The notes: generated from the sequence alone by a model not told the origin. A stretch of DNA of 64,000 nucleotides from Prosapia bicincta (GCA_036971475.1 JBAIZL010000010.1:14936514-15000513), one strand, 5' to 3'; shown: positions 48,736 to 60,630, counted from the stretch's first letter. Program-made: numbers and translations.

Positions 48736-50225
48736 CTCATCTAGGCACCGTTTATAAAAGGACAAGCAATCCCGGCTGGTGCTAGCCTTTTCCCATAATT
48801 TTAATTTGCCCAACTATACTATGGCCTCGGATATTCTGAGACTCATCGACCAGGTAGTAAGCGGGGACAGTTAAGGTTGCTCCGGAATACGGATTTTCAG
48901 AGACTCGGATATTTTGAGACGAAATTTGTACAGTTGCGTGTCTCAAGTAAACTTCTTTCTATCGGGATCCTAGAGGATGCCTAACCTTTGCTCCTGTTGT
49001 TGGAACAAGTATTAAGAGAACAAGTGGAATTTGGTAGGGCTTAAAGTTCCCTCGATAGTGGAAATAAGGGAAGGTTATGGTATTGCATGAGTAGGGTCAA
49101 TACTTGAAGCCAACTATTGGACCTGGAGGGGAAGCTCTTACAAGAAGGCCGCCTGTGTACTGCCCACGTCAGAGTTACAATAAACTAGTCTTGCTTACTA
49201 GTAACAACCTATAAACACATCAGACAGATGTTTGCAAAATGGATAGTACAGTGGAAACAAGCGAAGGTGGACATGTAGACCCATTGGGACTTCCCTCTGA
49301 GAGCCCTATATACCCTTGTTGAGCAGGTCACAGATATATTTCACTAGAAACAGGTGGGACGACGGATCATTCCGGTGTGAAAAGAAGAAGAGAGATGTAG
49401 AAACTAAAGAATTTAACAAGGCGTCCAGACTGTCGATTCGATATCCGTGTACCAGACCACAAGATCCTACGCTCGGGACTTTCAGTTCTAATGTATAAAA
49501 CCTCTACTCCGACAAATGCTACCTGAAACTCGTGACTCCTGCCCGAATAACTAGCGTCAGGCTCGACTCTGAGGGCTTGGAGTCACGACCCGTGGTACCA
49601 GTATGCAAGTGCCTTGTGACGTTACTGTAAGGCCTAGACTGGTCACCGGCTCGCCCCTGGTCGAGACGAACTCCAACCAGGGACAGCTTTATCAGAACTA
49701 CTTCAAGACCTCCTTGGCCAGGTTTCCCTACCCCGATACACCGTCCGATTAGTTTATTCCGGGGGGTGCAAACGGACCTTTATCCACTCACGGCTGGCCT
49801 TACACTAGGGCCGGACCCTCATACTCGGTACTTGTTCCTAGACAGACATAACCCATCCTTAGACCTTAAGGAGCTGGACATGTAGACAATGTAACCTTTC
49901 TAGGAACTACCATTTTCTTCCTCGTTCCTTCTTGGTTGCCGAATAGTTAAATAATTTAATATTTGTTCCTAATTAATGACATACTTAGTGTAAGTTTACA
50001 ATAACTAATTAAGTAGCACATATCTTTAATGAGATAACTTAGGAACGATTTAGTTCTGTATATAGCATATGACTCGTTCGTTAGGCAAACATTCAAGTTC
50101 TCCATAACCTTCACGACAAACTATAAGCACAGATGGTAACTTGTGCTACTATAATACAATAAACACTAACAATCTATCGTGGGCGGGGCTACAAAAGTGA
50201 AACGTTTAATGAAAAATCTAGCACG
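48736..50225. other. GC-richer unclassified stretch
   Basis: Roughly 49240-49900 is less AT-rich than its surroundings and contains GGACATGTAGAC twice (about 49270 and 49877). I recognise no protein. A decayed transposon is possible. The 49316-49498 frame is not convincing. Confidence 0.35.
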
Positions 50226-50291
50226 TTTATATAGATGGTATTTAATATCGAAACCTTGTTGCTGATCATGACGAGCTGGTTGTTAATTCTT

Positions 50292-50850
50292 ATTACACTT
50301 TTGCTACTACTTGCGACCAGACTTTTTGTTAACTAAAAGTTGTTAAATTGTTAACTTACACTTGGAGGAAACGTTTTCGTCTTACGACTTCTTCAGCCTC
50401 GTATTTTTGCCGCTAGGAATGCTGCAGTTGCCCTTCCTCGGTACCATTATTTGAACGTTAGAAGTGATGTGATCGAAGAGTACGTGTGATCTGTGCCATG
50501 TTTGTTCATTTAAGATGTCATTTTTATGTATGTTGCTATGTCTATATATTTCATACTGTTATAGTGTGTTTAATTTATGGCCTTGTATGAAATATATAGA
50601 CATAGCAACAAATAAAAAAATGACATCCTAAATGAACAAACACGGCACATATCACACGTACTCTTCGATCACATCACTTATAACTTCCAAAATAATGGTA
50701 CCGAGGAAGGGCAACTGCAGCATTCCTAGCGGCAAAAATACGAGGCTGAAAAAGTCGTAAGACGAAAACGTTTCCTCCAAGTGTAAGTTAACAATTTAAC
50801 AACTTTTAGTTAACAAAATGTTTGGTCGCAAGTAATAGCAAAAGTGTAAT
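50292..50850. repeat. ~560-bp PLE foldback with endonuclease C-terminus in each arm
   Basis: Two inverted ~275-bp arms, about 90% similar, meeting near 50575. Outer ends match 21910-22156. Left arm minus: CTGAAGA (50396-50390), AGTC-GTAA-GAC, GAAA (50378-50375). Right arm plus: CTGAAAA (50746-50752, G8 changed), same hairpin, GAAA (50764-50767). The arms translate to YEIYRHSNIHKNDILNEQT, the PLE endonuclease C-terminal segment also seen at 55277. Confidence 0.8.
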
Positions 50851-50979
50851 ATAGTATTTAATGAAAAAAAAAATATTTAAAAAATTCTTTTGAAGTTTTT
50901 TTTAAAGATACACAAGCGACTAAAGTGTTCACTTCAGAAATAGAAGCGAATCATTGGCCTACTATTTTTATTAGCTGAT

Positions 50980-51159
50980 GAATGATATTGAATAGTAAAA
51001 TTTATTTGAACTATAGATCAATACACAACACATAAATTAACCCAACCTGTAGTAATACAATCAGCTGTTGTATGAAATCATAGGCTAACGTATTACTCAA
51101 TCATCTATGCAAAAGTTTGTGAATAAGTTGGGAATTTTATTTGAAAATTATTGAAACAT
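50980..51159 (+). repeat. Family A fragment (diverged)
   Basis: AATCAGCTGTTGTATGAAAT and CATAGGCTAACGTATTAC resemble the centre of family A. Confidence 0.45.
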
Positions 51160-52283
51160 AACCTTCAAATAGCAAACGTTATAAACAGCTAATTGGGGAT
51201 TCACTGAAGGAGCTCTGGATAGAACCTCAGGATAAGATACTGCCTCTTAAAAGGGAAAAAGGAAACTACAAAATCCATATTCTTGCAAGAGAGGCATGGG
51301 CAGAGTGTAGACACAAACATGGTGAAATCTGGTTCACAGATGGGTCCAAGATGAAGGAAGGAGTGAGAGCAGGATTTAGTGGACCGAGACACCAAGACAG
51401 ATTTTGTCATCGCCTGGAGGACTGCAACTCTGTCTTCCAGGGGGAGGTGCTCGCGATCAAACTATGTGCTGAGGAAATAATAGGGTCTGGCAGGAGGGGC
51501 AAGACCATCTGGATTTGCTCGGACAGTCAGGCAGCTCTGAAGGCTTTAGGTAAGGCTAGAACCAGCTCTAGCTTGGTGGCTGAGACTATGGCTTCTCTAG
51601 CAGAGCTGAGTGAGTATACTTCACTCAACCTAACCTGGATTCCAGGACATTCTGGCTGGATAGGGAATGAGAGAGCTGACGCCTTAGCAAAACAAGGGTG
51701 TATAACTCAAGTACCGTTTCTGAGGGAAGTGGGCATACCGCCTCAGGAAGGGCGCAAAAGGATCACGGCACATATAGACAGGTTGTGCAGGGAAGAATGG
51801 AATGCAACCTTGGGGTGTAACAAATCCAAGGTACTGTGGGGTTACTCAGGAGATTTGTGGGGCAAAGAACTACTCTTCTTAAGTAGACATCAACTCAGAG
51901 CTACTGTAGAGATGGTCACAGGCCATGGGAATCTGAGGGGGTTCCAATACAAAATTGGAAAATCTAGGTCCCCTGTGTGCAAGAGATGCGACGAGGACCA
52001 AGAGGAAAGCCCAATCCACGTACTCTGTGAGTGCCCTGCTTTGGGAGCTGCAAGGAGAAAGTGGTTTGGCTGGCAGGTATGTACACCAGATGATAACAGA
52101 AGGTTTAGCAACAGGTGGGTACTTGATTTCTGCAAAGAGGTAGGTATCCACTAAGCTAGTCCTGTGGTAGGGAGGGGAAGAGGGTACAAAGGCTGCAGCT
52201 ATGTGCTCTACACCGATAAGGTCCCTCAGAGTTTTAGTAATAATAATAATAATAATAATAAACCTTCAAATAAATAAACAGCT
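51160..52283 (+). mobile_element. 5'-truncated LINE with (TAA)n tail
   Basis: LINE body about 51191-52260 ending in (TAA)n (52236-52260). The flanks AACCTTCAAATA...AAACAGCT occur before (51160-51190) and after (52261-52283), an apparent target duplication in which one copy has an ~8-bp indel. (TAA)n tails are typical of I-clade elements. Confidence 0.75.
51200..52154 (+). pseudogene. LINE RNase H and C-terminal Cys region
   Basis: The open frame reaches upstream of 51351. RNase H motifs: IWFTDGSK (about 51330), GEVLAIKLCAEEI, ICSDSQAALKAL, LTWIPGHSGWIGNERADALA. The C-terminal CKRCDEDQEESPIHVLCEC (about 51980) is the post-RNase-H CCHC-type tail. Stop TAA at 52152. Only RT-less 3' sequence remains, although the RNase H itself reads intact. 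A different family from the 4.7-8.9-kb LINE. Confidence 0.82.
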
Positions 52284-52289
52284 GTTGGC

Positions 52290-52995
52290 GTTCACCGTTT
52301 CATTTATAAGAGTGTTTACGGAAATCTTCGGAATAATTCGGTCATTTTCGGAAACCAGACGCTCACTGAAAGCTTTTTTCATCCGCAAAACGAATCATAT
52401 TTGTAACAAAGTTTTATTGCAAAATATTGTAACTTGAGTGAGTTTTTATATTACATTTTATATGGATTAATAGAGAGACGATAGCGATAAATTGTATTTA
52501 AAATTTTTGTTAGCATCATTAAGATTTATGCAAAACAGGCATAACCTCGAAATAACCTCTAAGTAAAGAAGAAACGTCTACGTTAACCGTCTTATTTATA
52601 AGAGCTGTGTATTTGTTTTCGGAAATCTTCGGAATAATCCGTTCATATCCGGAAACCTGACGCTAACTGAAAGTTTTGTTTCATCCAAAAACGATTCATA
52701 GTTGTAACAACGTTTTATCTTCAAATATTTAAAGATGTAATTTGAGTGAATTTTTAAATTACATTTTATATGGATTAATAGATAAACTGTAGCGATAAAT
52801 TGTATTTAAAATTTTTGTTAGCATCATTAAGATTTATGCAAAACAGACATAACCTCGAAATAACCTCTAAGTGAAGACGAAAACGTCTACGTTAACAAAC
52901 TCGTTTATAAGAGCTCAGTTTGTTTTCGGAAATTTTCGGGATAGTTCGTTCATTTTCGGAAATATGACGCTAGTGAATGTTTTTCACCAGTACAA
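52290..52995. repeat. ~300-bp tandem repeat, about 2.3 copies
   Basis: GTTTTCGGAAATCTTCGGAA, AAGATTTATGCAAAACAG and CATAACCTCGAAATAACCTC each recur at ~300-bp spacing. Non-coding. Confidence 0.9.
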
Positions 52996-53144
52996 AAAGG
53001 TATTGTGAATGTATTGTCGTTTCCCCTCCAAAAATTAAAGTAACTTTTTTAAAAGATTAATATTTGTATTCAATGCTATAGATTGAAGGGGTAACTGCCT
53101 ACGTTCAATTTCGGTTAGTATTAATTTTTTAAATTGCTGTTTGT

Positions 53145-53933
53145 ATTATAATTAGGGATGGGCCGATTCCTAAAATTTTCGATTCCGATTCCGATTCCGA
53201 TTCTAAAATTTTCCTTTCGATTCTCGATTCTTTAGTCGATTCTCGATTCTCGATACTTTCAAGTTATATTAGCTTACACACTAAGTTCTCTAATCATTAA
53301 TTTAGTTAACATCTTGGTCATATGGCAAAACCTTTTAAAAGTTCTGTTTTAATGTAATAGGCTACACAAAATCTTCAACAATGAGAGTGATATCTGTCTA
53401 TAATATAATTTATTAAGGTTAAGTTTCAGAGGAATAATACAGTGTATCTATTATCCATCTATTCGCTCAACTGTCGTGGCCACGGTTTCGACGGTGACGG
53501 TTTATCGAGTTTTTACTGTACTTTTTTATGTTTTGTTCTTTTGTTGTACTGTTTTATCTTTTGTTCGACATTTAGTGAGAGAGAGAGACGAGCGATGTCA
53601 AACGACCAGAAATGGTTACGATCTTGATTGCTGTTGCTTCATAAATAATAATATTTTCGTTTACTTTAATCATTTAATTCATTCAAATCAACTAATACAT
53701 AAATAAGGCATAGTTGGTAATTAATTATTTTTCCACACAAATATAATAAATTTTGGTAATAAATTTTCTTTGGTAATAAATTACTCAACACGCATATTTT
53801 AATAGTTACCATAATAGGAATCGGAATCGACACTTTTATGATGAAGAATCGAGTATCAACGATTCCTCGATACCACCTAGAATCGACGATTCCTGGAATC
53901 GAGAATCGGAATCGGCCCATCCCTAATTATAAT
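53145..53933. mobile_element. hAT-like MITE with 8-bp target duplication
   Basis: TIR TAGGGATGGGCCGATTCC at 53153 and its complement ending at 53925. The direct repeat ATTATAAT is at 53145-53152 and 53926-53933. 773 bp, with iterated CGATTCCGATT / GATTCTCGATTC motifs near each end. The interior (about 53385-53521) carries a copy of the pogo-like right end (cf. 14421-14563). Confidence 0.8.
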
Positions 53934-54394
53934 TTTATTGTTATAATCGTATTCTATTATTATAAGGACTTCGTCATCTAAATGTGAATAAGGTTTTAAT
54001 GTTGCACAATTTTGTAGATTAACTTTTCCAGATGTATTGTGATCTTGGAGATCATCTTACAATTATGCTAATTGTATTGGTAGGAATATTTACGCTGTCC
54101 TCATTGAATTTAGTTTCGAGCAAATATAATTGAAAATGAGTTATACATTAGGCGCAGACGTCAGGTTTAGTATTACAACGTTTCTGAAATCTTGCGTCAA
54201 ACCCTTTATCGGTAGTGGTGTAAATCAGGGCTATCACAGCGAACGTAAGCTCCACCTGTTGCGCAGTTCCCGCGGCGGTTCTGTGAGTTTGGAACGACAG
54301 AAAGGCAATGCCAAACAGACAATAATGCAACAGGAAAATCTTATTTTCCAGGGCTTTTCATTTTACAAACACAAGTAATATAAACAAAAATCTT
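53934..54394. other. Unclassified
   Basis: The plus frame 54130-54378 and the minus frame 54148-54330 overlap; no family recognised. Confidence 0.4.
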
Positions 54395-54935
54395 TTAAAG
54401 TCAAGTCCTACTTATGTCAATAAGGAATAATTATATTTTATTTACTTTTGATTAAATAATTACAATTTATATAGATAAAGTAACATAACCTGTGCGTTAA
54501 AACAGCTGTTCTATCACATAACATAAAATCAGCTGTTTTATGAAATCATATGGTATAACTTATTTTAAGCCAAGTGGGACGAAATAATTATATTTTATTT
54601 ACTTTTGATTAAATAATTACAATTTATATAGATAAAGCAACATAACCTGTGCGTTAAAACAGCTGTTCTACCACATAAAATCAGCTGTTTTATGAAATCA
54701 TATGGTATAACTTATTTTAAGCCAAGTGGGACGAAATAATTATATTCATATTTTTGTCCCTTATGTGAAAATAATTTCTCCCTTCGTTCATTATTAAATT
54801 TAATTAATGAGTTAATATTTGAAAAAAAAACTATATTAATAGTAAGTGTCGTTCACTATAAGTTTCAAAAAATGTATTTGAACTTGAATGGATGAATAAA
54901 GAGTATTTAATTAACGATTGAAAATTTTAATAATA
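54395..54935 (+). repeat. Family A with internal ~165-bp duplication
   Basis: ATTATATTTTATTTACTTTT through AAGCCAAGTGGGACGAAATA occurs twice in tandem (about 54428-54590 and 54588-54745); otherwise the order matches 39000-39400. Ends ACGATTGAAAATTTTAATAA. Confidence 0.85.
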
Positions 54936-55276
54936 TAATAAAAAGTAACAGAAATATTTTTTTACCTAAGTAGGAATTGTAAACCTACTTGTTTACCTAC
55001 AAAAGGTTAAAATAAAACGTTATAATCCTTTTGGAGGGGGTAACCGTGCTTTACAAAGCTATAACTATCTAATCACTTCCCGGAACCATCTTCTACCCTG
55101 AGCCAGACCTCCGATAGTCTAAAGTCCAAGAGGAGGTACCATAATGATACTAATAAGTAGAAACCGGATTATATGCAACATATAAAGCTCTAAATATTCA
55201 TGAAAAATGCTTAAAATATGCATGAAAACCTTATAATATGAATGTAATATAATAATAAATTAATAAATAAATAATA

Positions 55277-55680
55277 ATGTTTTTAGATATTTTATTCCTT
55301 AATCAACATAATAATCAATTTAAAAAAGGACACAAATACTCAGACATTTACCATAACCTAGAAATCCTACACATCAACAAAAAAGGACCGCATCTCAATA
55401 CACTAGAACAATATGAAATTTACAGACACACAAAAACACAAAATACAAACATAATAAACGAACAAACACAATACAAATCACACATACTCTTTGATACTAT
55501 CGAAAACCTGCCTTTAAAACCGTCACCGCTTGACCCAACATCTCCAAGCAGAAGACACTGATGAAGATCGGTACATAGCGATCGAAAACGTTCTGTCTCA
55601 GTAAGTCTTAACAAATTTACTAAATTTAAAGTTCGGATAGTCATAAACTATAGTTGATTAATAAGATTCACCGAACGTAA
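55277..55680 (+). mobile_element. Penelope-like element 3' end: endonuclease C-terminus and terminus
   Basis: Frame 55277-55561 contains YHNLEILHINKKGPHLNTLE and QYEIYRHTKTQNTNIINEQT, the segment C-terminal to GIY-YIG in PLE endonucleases, ending at TGA 55559. The hammerhead-like core overlaps the stop codon. The conserved end AAAGTTCGGATAGTCATAAA (about 55629) follows. Highly similar to the minus-strand copy at 27460-27760. Confidence 0.78.
55558..55587 (+). ncRNA. Hammerhead-like core (family 7), intact boxes
   Basis: CTGATGA (55558-55564), hairpin GATCG-GTACATAG-CGATC (5 bp), GAAA (55584-55587), then ACGTTCTGTC. The box shares bases with the TGA stop of the PLE endonuclease frame. Confidence 0.6.
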
Positions 55681-56439
55681 AGGACTACAAAATTCAATAA
55701 TAATCAAATCACAGTCACTTAATCAGTATTTCTAATATCTATGTACGAGCTATTTATTACCTGAAGTAAAAGATTTTACATTTTGCTACTATTGTAAATA
55801 CAAACGATCAGGTATTGTTCCAAATGGTCGGTAGTAAAGTTGTGTTTTCGATCGCTCAAAATATTTTTATAAACAGAAAAGGACCATGTCAACTGAAGTA
55901 ACCGGGCAATATTTGGATTTGGGCGCTACTTTTAGTTTAGCAAAATAATTTTTTTAATAAATAAAAAATATATATACTTTGGAAAACTTCTAACTAGGTA
56001 TTATAAAATAACACAATGTTTGGTGACAAACTCTAGTTAAATCCGTCTTACTTTAAACATATTTAACGACTACAAAATAAATTCAAAGAAAGAAAGAATT
56101 TCTTTTACGGAATAGTTAACTAGCTCAACTCAAGCCTTAATTAATTCTTAATAGTTAATACAATTTAGTAATTATACTCTGGGTCTTTTAAGAGCTTACT
56201 GTAATCTGGATGATCCATTAATAAAAATTAATAATAAGTTATTGATAAAACCTCAATTGACTTTCAACCAATCACAAAACACCTTCTCAAGTAGAAGCAA
56301 TACCACTTCAGCCGTAACCTCTAGTTTAAAAATGTATAGGCTACCGTTACTTGACGGTAAACTTATAATTTTGTGCAAACTTAAAGCCATTGCGCTAACC
56401 TTCTCTAACGGTATTTTAGCGACCCTCTAGCTATAGTCA
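55681..56439. other. Unclassified intergenic
   Basis: Nothing recognised; the 56242-56430 frame lacks coding character. Confidence 0.45.
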
Positions 56440-56768
56440 CCGACGCACGAGAAGAGCCCTGGCGTAGAAATGAGTCACGCTCGGTTTTCAGTTCTGCGCA
56501 TGCGCTGTCGATGTATTCCTGACTTACAAACATAACCTAACCGTACTGTAGTGTTTTAGTAGTTATATTTTAGTAAGTAATTGAAGCATTTACATATAGT
56601 TAAAAGTAATAATTTTATTACGAAAGGATGTACAAAATAAATTATATACGATCCCGTTTCTGTGTTGAAAGTTTCTGCAAATCTGACGTTTTGTGTTAAA
56701 AAAATGTTATTGGGAATGGCCATATCATTTTGACCTGTATTGGGCCAGGGCTCTTCTTGTGTGCCGGA
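56440..56768. repeat. MITE-like unit with inverted ends
   Basis: CGCACGAGAAGAGCCCTGGC at 56445-56464 is inverted at about 56743-56764 (GCCAGGGCTCTTCTTGTGTG). ~325 bp apart, no ORF, no clear target duplication. Confidence 0.55.
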
Positions 56769-56854
56769 AACAGTACTTGTTTCTTTTAACACACAACACA
56801 ATATTTTGTGATTCTATAGCATTGTTAAGTCAAAAGCCTTAGATTAATTATTTT

Positions 56855-58060
56855 ATGTTTACAATTACCTTTGTATTATCTAATGTTGACGCAGATGTTT
56901 ATATCATAGTGGAAGCTGGAGCGGCGACGGAGTCTCCTACGAGTTATTATGTGACTAATCACACAAAATATGAACTAGCTGAAAGCTATACTAAATTCCA
57001 TGAAATGAATGATAATGGCAAGCACGAGGCAATAGTATTGGACATTTGGAAAAGTGGCAAAAATTTCAAAGTGATAAGGGTGTACAACCCTCCCAATAAT
57101 AAGCGTAGTACATTTCAATTAACTAACGAGTAAGACATCAAAATTCAAAAGTGATTGGTGATTTCAACGCTCATTCCCTTAACTGGGGCTGTACTACCGT
57201 GAAAGCTCCTGGTCGAGCAATAGAATAACTGATGGGGACGACAAGTTTAATTCGGCTCCAGTCTGGCGATACTTTTCTATCCTTTGCCGGCCATAGAGCA
57301 ACACCAGATCTGGCTTTAGTTCAGTCAGGTCTGTCTAACAGGTCCCCCTACACCTTAAGGATGCTATGGAAGGATGTGGTCATAAAGCCACACCAGATCT
57401 GGCTTTAGTTCAGTCAGGTCTGTCTAACAGGTCCCCCTACACCTTAAGGATGCTATGGAAAGATATGGTCATAAAGCCACACCAGATCTGGCTTTAGTTC
57501 AGTCAGGTCTGTCTAAAAGGTCCTTCCTACACCTTAAGGATGCTATGGAAGGATGTGGTCATAAAGCCACACCAGATCTGGCTTTGGTTCAGGCAAAGAT
57601 CTGTGGTTCAGATCTGTGGAAACGAAAAACCGGACATATTGGCGAAATGGGGAACCCGCGAAGAGCAACCTTACGTCTCTCGCCACGGCAAGGGGCATAA
57701 TATAGGCTATGGTTGGAGCGCTGGTGAAAGGTTGCCATGAACATGACTGTAAAGGAAAAACGTGGGAGACCTTTTTTACTAAAGACCCCTCCCTAACAAT
57801 CTGCCAAGAGCGAGAGCTGTGGCAGAGTTTCGCTTGTAGACTGGACATGACTATCTTTAGGCTCACCTGCACCTGCACCGACACCTGCCCACTTTGCCAC
57901 GATGGTCGGAAGGATGGAGACCACCTGCATTTCTGTCAAGTTTTGCATGCAGATTGACCTACCCCGTCTAGCCAGTACTGGGAGGCTCGTCACCGAATGT
58001 TTTTATTGCCAAGGGCAGGCATTGGCTAAATCGAACGAAACTTTTGTACTGTGCCACCCG
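56855..58060 (+). pseudogene. Internally deleted LINE: endonuclease part and C-terminal Cys part
   Basis: Frame 56855-57133 has VDADVYIIVEAGAATESP and FKVIRVYNPPNNKRS, then SKVIGDFNAHSLNWG and ATPDLALV after a stop: an APE-type endonuclease. Instead of RT, there is a repeat block (57294-57595), followed by SFACRLDMTIFRLTCTC, TCPLCHDGRKDGDHLHFC and downstream residues, the post-RNase-H Cys tail. RT and RNase H are missing. Dead. Confidence 0.7.
57294..57595. repeat. ~85-bp tandem duplication inside LINE endonuclease
   Basis: CCACACCAGATCTGGCTTTA through ACCTTAAGGATGCTATGG occurs about 3.5 times, so ATPDLALV is encoded repeatedly. Confidence 0.92.
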
Positions 58061-58111
58061 TTATCGGCATTTTAATACTTGAGTTTTATATTCCAACTGA
58101 AATAATTTTGT

Positions 58112-58505
<394 letters not shown>

Positions 58506-59475
58506 TTATTTATAATTTGGATAGAATTTGAAATACCTCTATGGAACTGTATTTTTAAAAAAATAATGGAAGTAAATCGGTATAGCACAACACCACTCGG
58601 TAAATACCAACCAGAATGCATAACTATAGTATACCTACCGAGGGGTGGAGAGACGTGTCTGCCCCTTACCTCACAGATATGGCTACACCCTATCCCCCAT
58701 TCACTCTTTGACTCCAAGATATGGCTGTTGAAGAAACCCACGAATAAATTTAGGCTAGGATCAGTGAAGCCTTAATTCGCCCTTTAGGCCTAATCCCAAG
58801 TTATCTGCAACTTTTATCGTCACTGTTCATCCATTCATTGTTTCTACAACTAATCCAGACTAATAAACTCGTTGAAACGAGAAATGAAGGACCCTTACAA
58901 ATTAACAATGGCATTCAAGTGTAGACAAATATAGCAGAAACACTTGTGACGCTTTAGAACATCATGCCTCGAGGCGTAAATAAAACACTTTGCAGCACTC
59001 TATTCCGTCCTTATCTTAGGGTCCCATAAAGTTATATAACGCAATTGTTCTCGCTTAGCTACCTCCTTATAACACAGGCCCTCAACCAGCTTTTATCTGT
59101 GCGTTTTAAAAATAGAGTTAAATTATAAGAGATAAAAGTTTTAGAAATTAGGTTACGGCGCTCATGTTAAGTATGGGCGTCCCTACCAGGGGCGATCTAG
59201 GAATTTTTCCGAGAGGCGTAAGGTGGAAATTGTCTCAATAAAAAAAAAAATAGATTGTAGTATGCGGGGGAGAGCCGAGACAGAAGTTAAAACTTTTATA
59301 GCCACATCTACAGAAACTTTGAATTGTGAGACCATTTAATTTTTCCTAATGAAAAATTACCTAGACGTATTTAGAGGCGCCGAAACGTATTTTCATTTCA
59401 AAAATTAAATTAAAAATACATAGCTTATTGTTGTCGTTATGTTTATTTATTTGTATTTAGATTTATTAAAATTTA
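58506..59475. other. Unclassified intergenic
   Basis: No recognised gene. CCAGGGGCGATCTAGGAATT (about 59187) resembles a motif of insect repeats. Confidence 0.4.
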
Positions 59476-59479
59476 TATT

Positions 59480-59650
59480 AAAATATTTATTTGCTGATAA
59501 AAAACATTCAATAATAACCTTTTTCCTTAACAATGTTCAATAAATAAAGTAACATAGCCTACATGCAAAAGTTGTTTATCAATATAACACAAAATCAGCT
59601 GATATATGAAATCATATGTTATCATTTAGTTTAATTTATGGCGACGCATA
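59480..59650 (+). repeat. Diverged family A fragment
   Basis: AATAAAGTAACATAGCCTAC, AAAATCAGCTGATATATGAA and ATCATATGTTATCATTTA match. Confidence 0.5.
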
Positions 59651-59984
59651 GCGTAACCTGATGGAAATTGTATGTTTAAGGTCCTATGTCCATCCAATAA
59701 GTTTTTATAGGTGTCGCTATAAAAGTTTACACTTCAAAAACACTTATGGGATATTTGTTAAATAAATTTCAAGTGCTCAAACTTTGTTACAATGAACACA
59801 GAATCATATTTATTTTACATTTTTTATTAGACAATTAAAGTTCCCAGATCGAGCAATGTTTTTTAAATGAATACTACTTTTCGCTGGGTACGACTATGTT
59901 TTGCATGTAGAAAAATCTTCGCCTTCCATCACTCTTGAAAGACTCTCTTGATATTTTTCAAACCCTTCTATTAGTTTACATTCT

Positions 59985-59988
<4 letters not shown>

Positions 59989-60066
<78 letters not shown>
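59989..60066. repeat. (AT)n microsatellite
   Basis: AT dinucleotides with one C; abuts the foldback to the right. Confidence 0.97.
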
Positions 60067-60067
60067 G

Positions 60068-60520
60068 AAGTTAATATATTACTACTGTAAGTAATTTTAT
60101 CCAGCATTAAGTGCAATGATTTTACCTTGTGTGATGAGGCACCTTTCACATAAACATGAAATTCCAAATTACGAAAATAACCTAACCATACTTGAAATAA
60201 ATAATAACCCAATAGAACTAAACTCACTAGAAAAATACCACATTTATAAAAACATACACAACAATTTAATGAATCCTCAAACAACATATGGAGAAAACGT
60301 ACAATTCAAAAACATTATACATGGGACTCGAGAGGAAATGTGTGTGACGTCAACAAGTACCAACATCACGGAGCGAACATCCACACAAGAAAAATTGAGA
60401 AAAAGAAATCAGTGATTCGACAATGATCAAGTGACCGAAATGTGCCTCATCACACAAGGTAAAATCATTGAATTTAATTGTGGATAAAATTACTTACAAT
60501 AGTAATATATTAACTTCATA
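60068..60520. repeat. PLE foldback with endonuclease C-terminal segment
   Basis: Arms GAAGTTAATATATTACTACT... (60067) and ...AGTAATATATTAACTTCATA (60519) enclose frame 60116-60415, which has HKHEIPNYENNLTILEINNN and LNSLEKYHIYKNIHNN: the PLE endonuclease C-terminus again, a third lineage. GACAATGATCAAGTGACCGAAA in the right arm is not a canonical hammerhead. Confidence 0.68.
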
Positions 60521-60562
60521 AAGTCAGTGCAACGGAAAAACAATGGACAACGTAAAATATCA

Positions 60563-60565
<3 letters not shown>

Positions 60566-60627
<62 letters not shown>
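60566..60627. repeat. (AT)n microsatellite
   Basis: AT dinucleotides between two PLE-derived units. Confidence 0.97.

Positions 60628-60630
<3 letters not shown>

Noticed and set aside
60419..60450. Further hammerhead core in the 60-kb foldback
   Set aside because: GAAA and a weak hairpin are present but no CTGANGA box.
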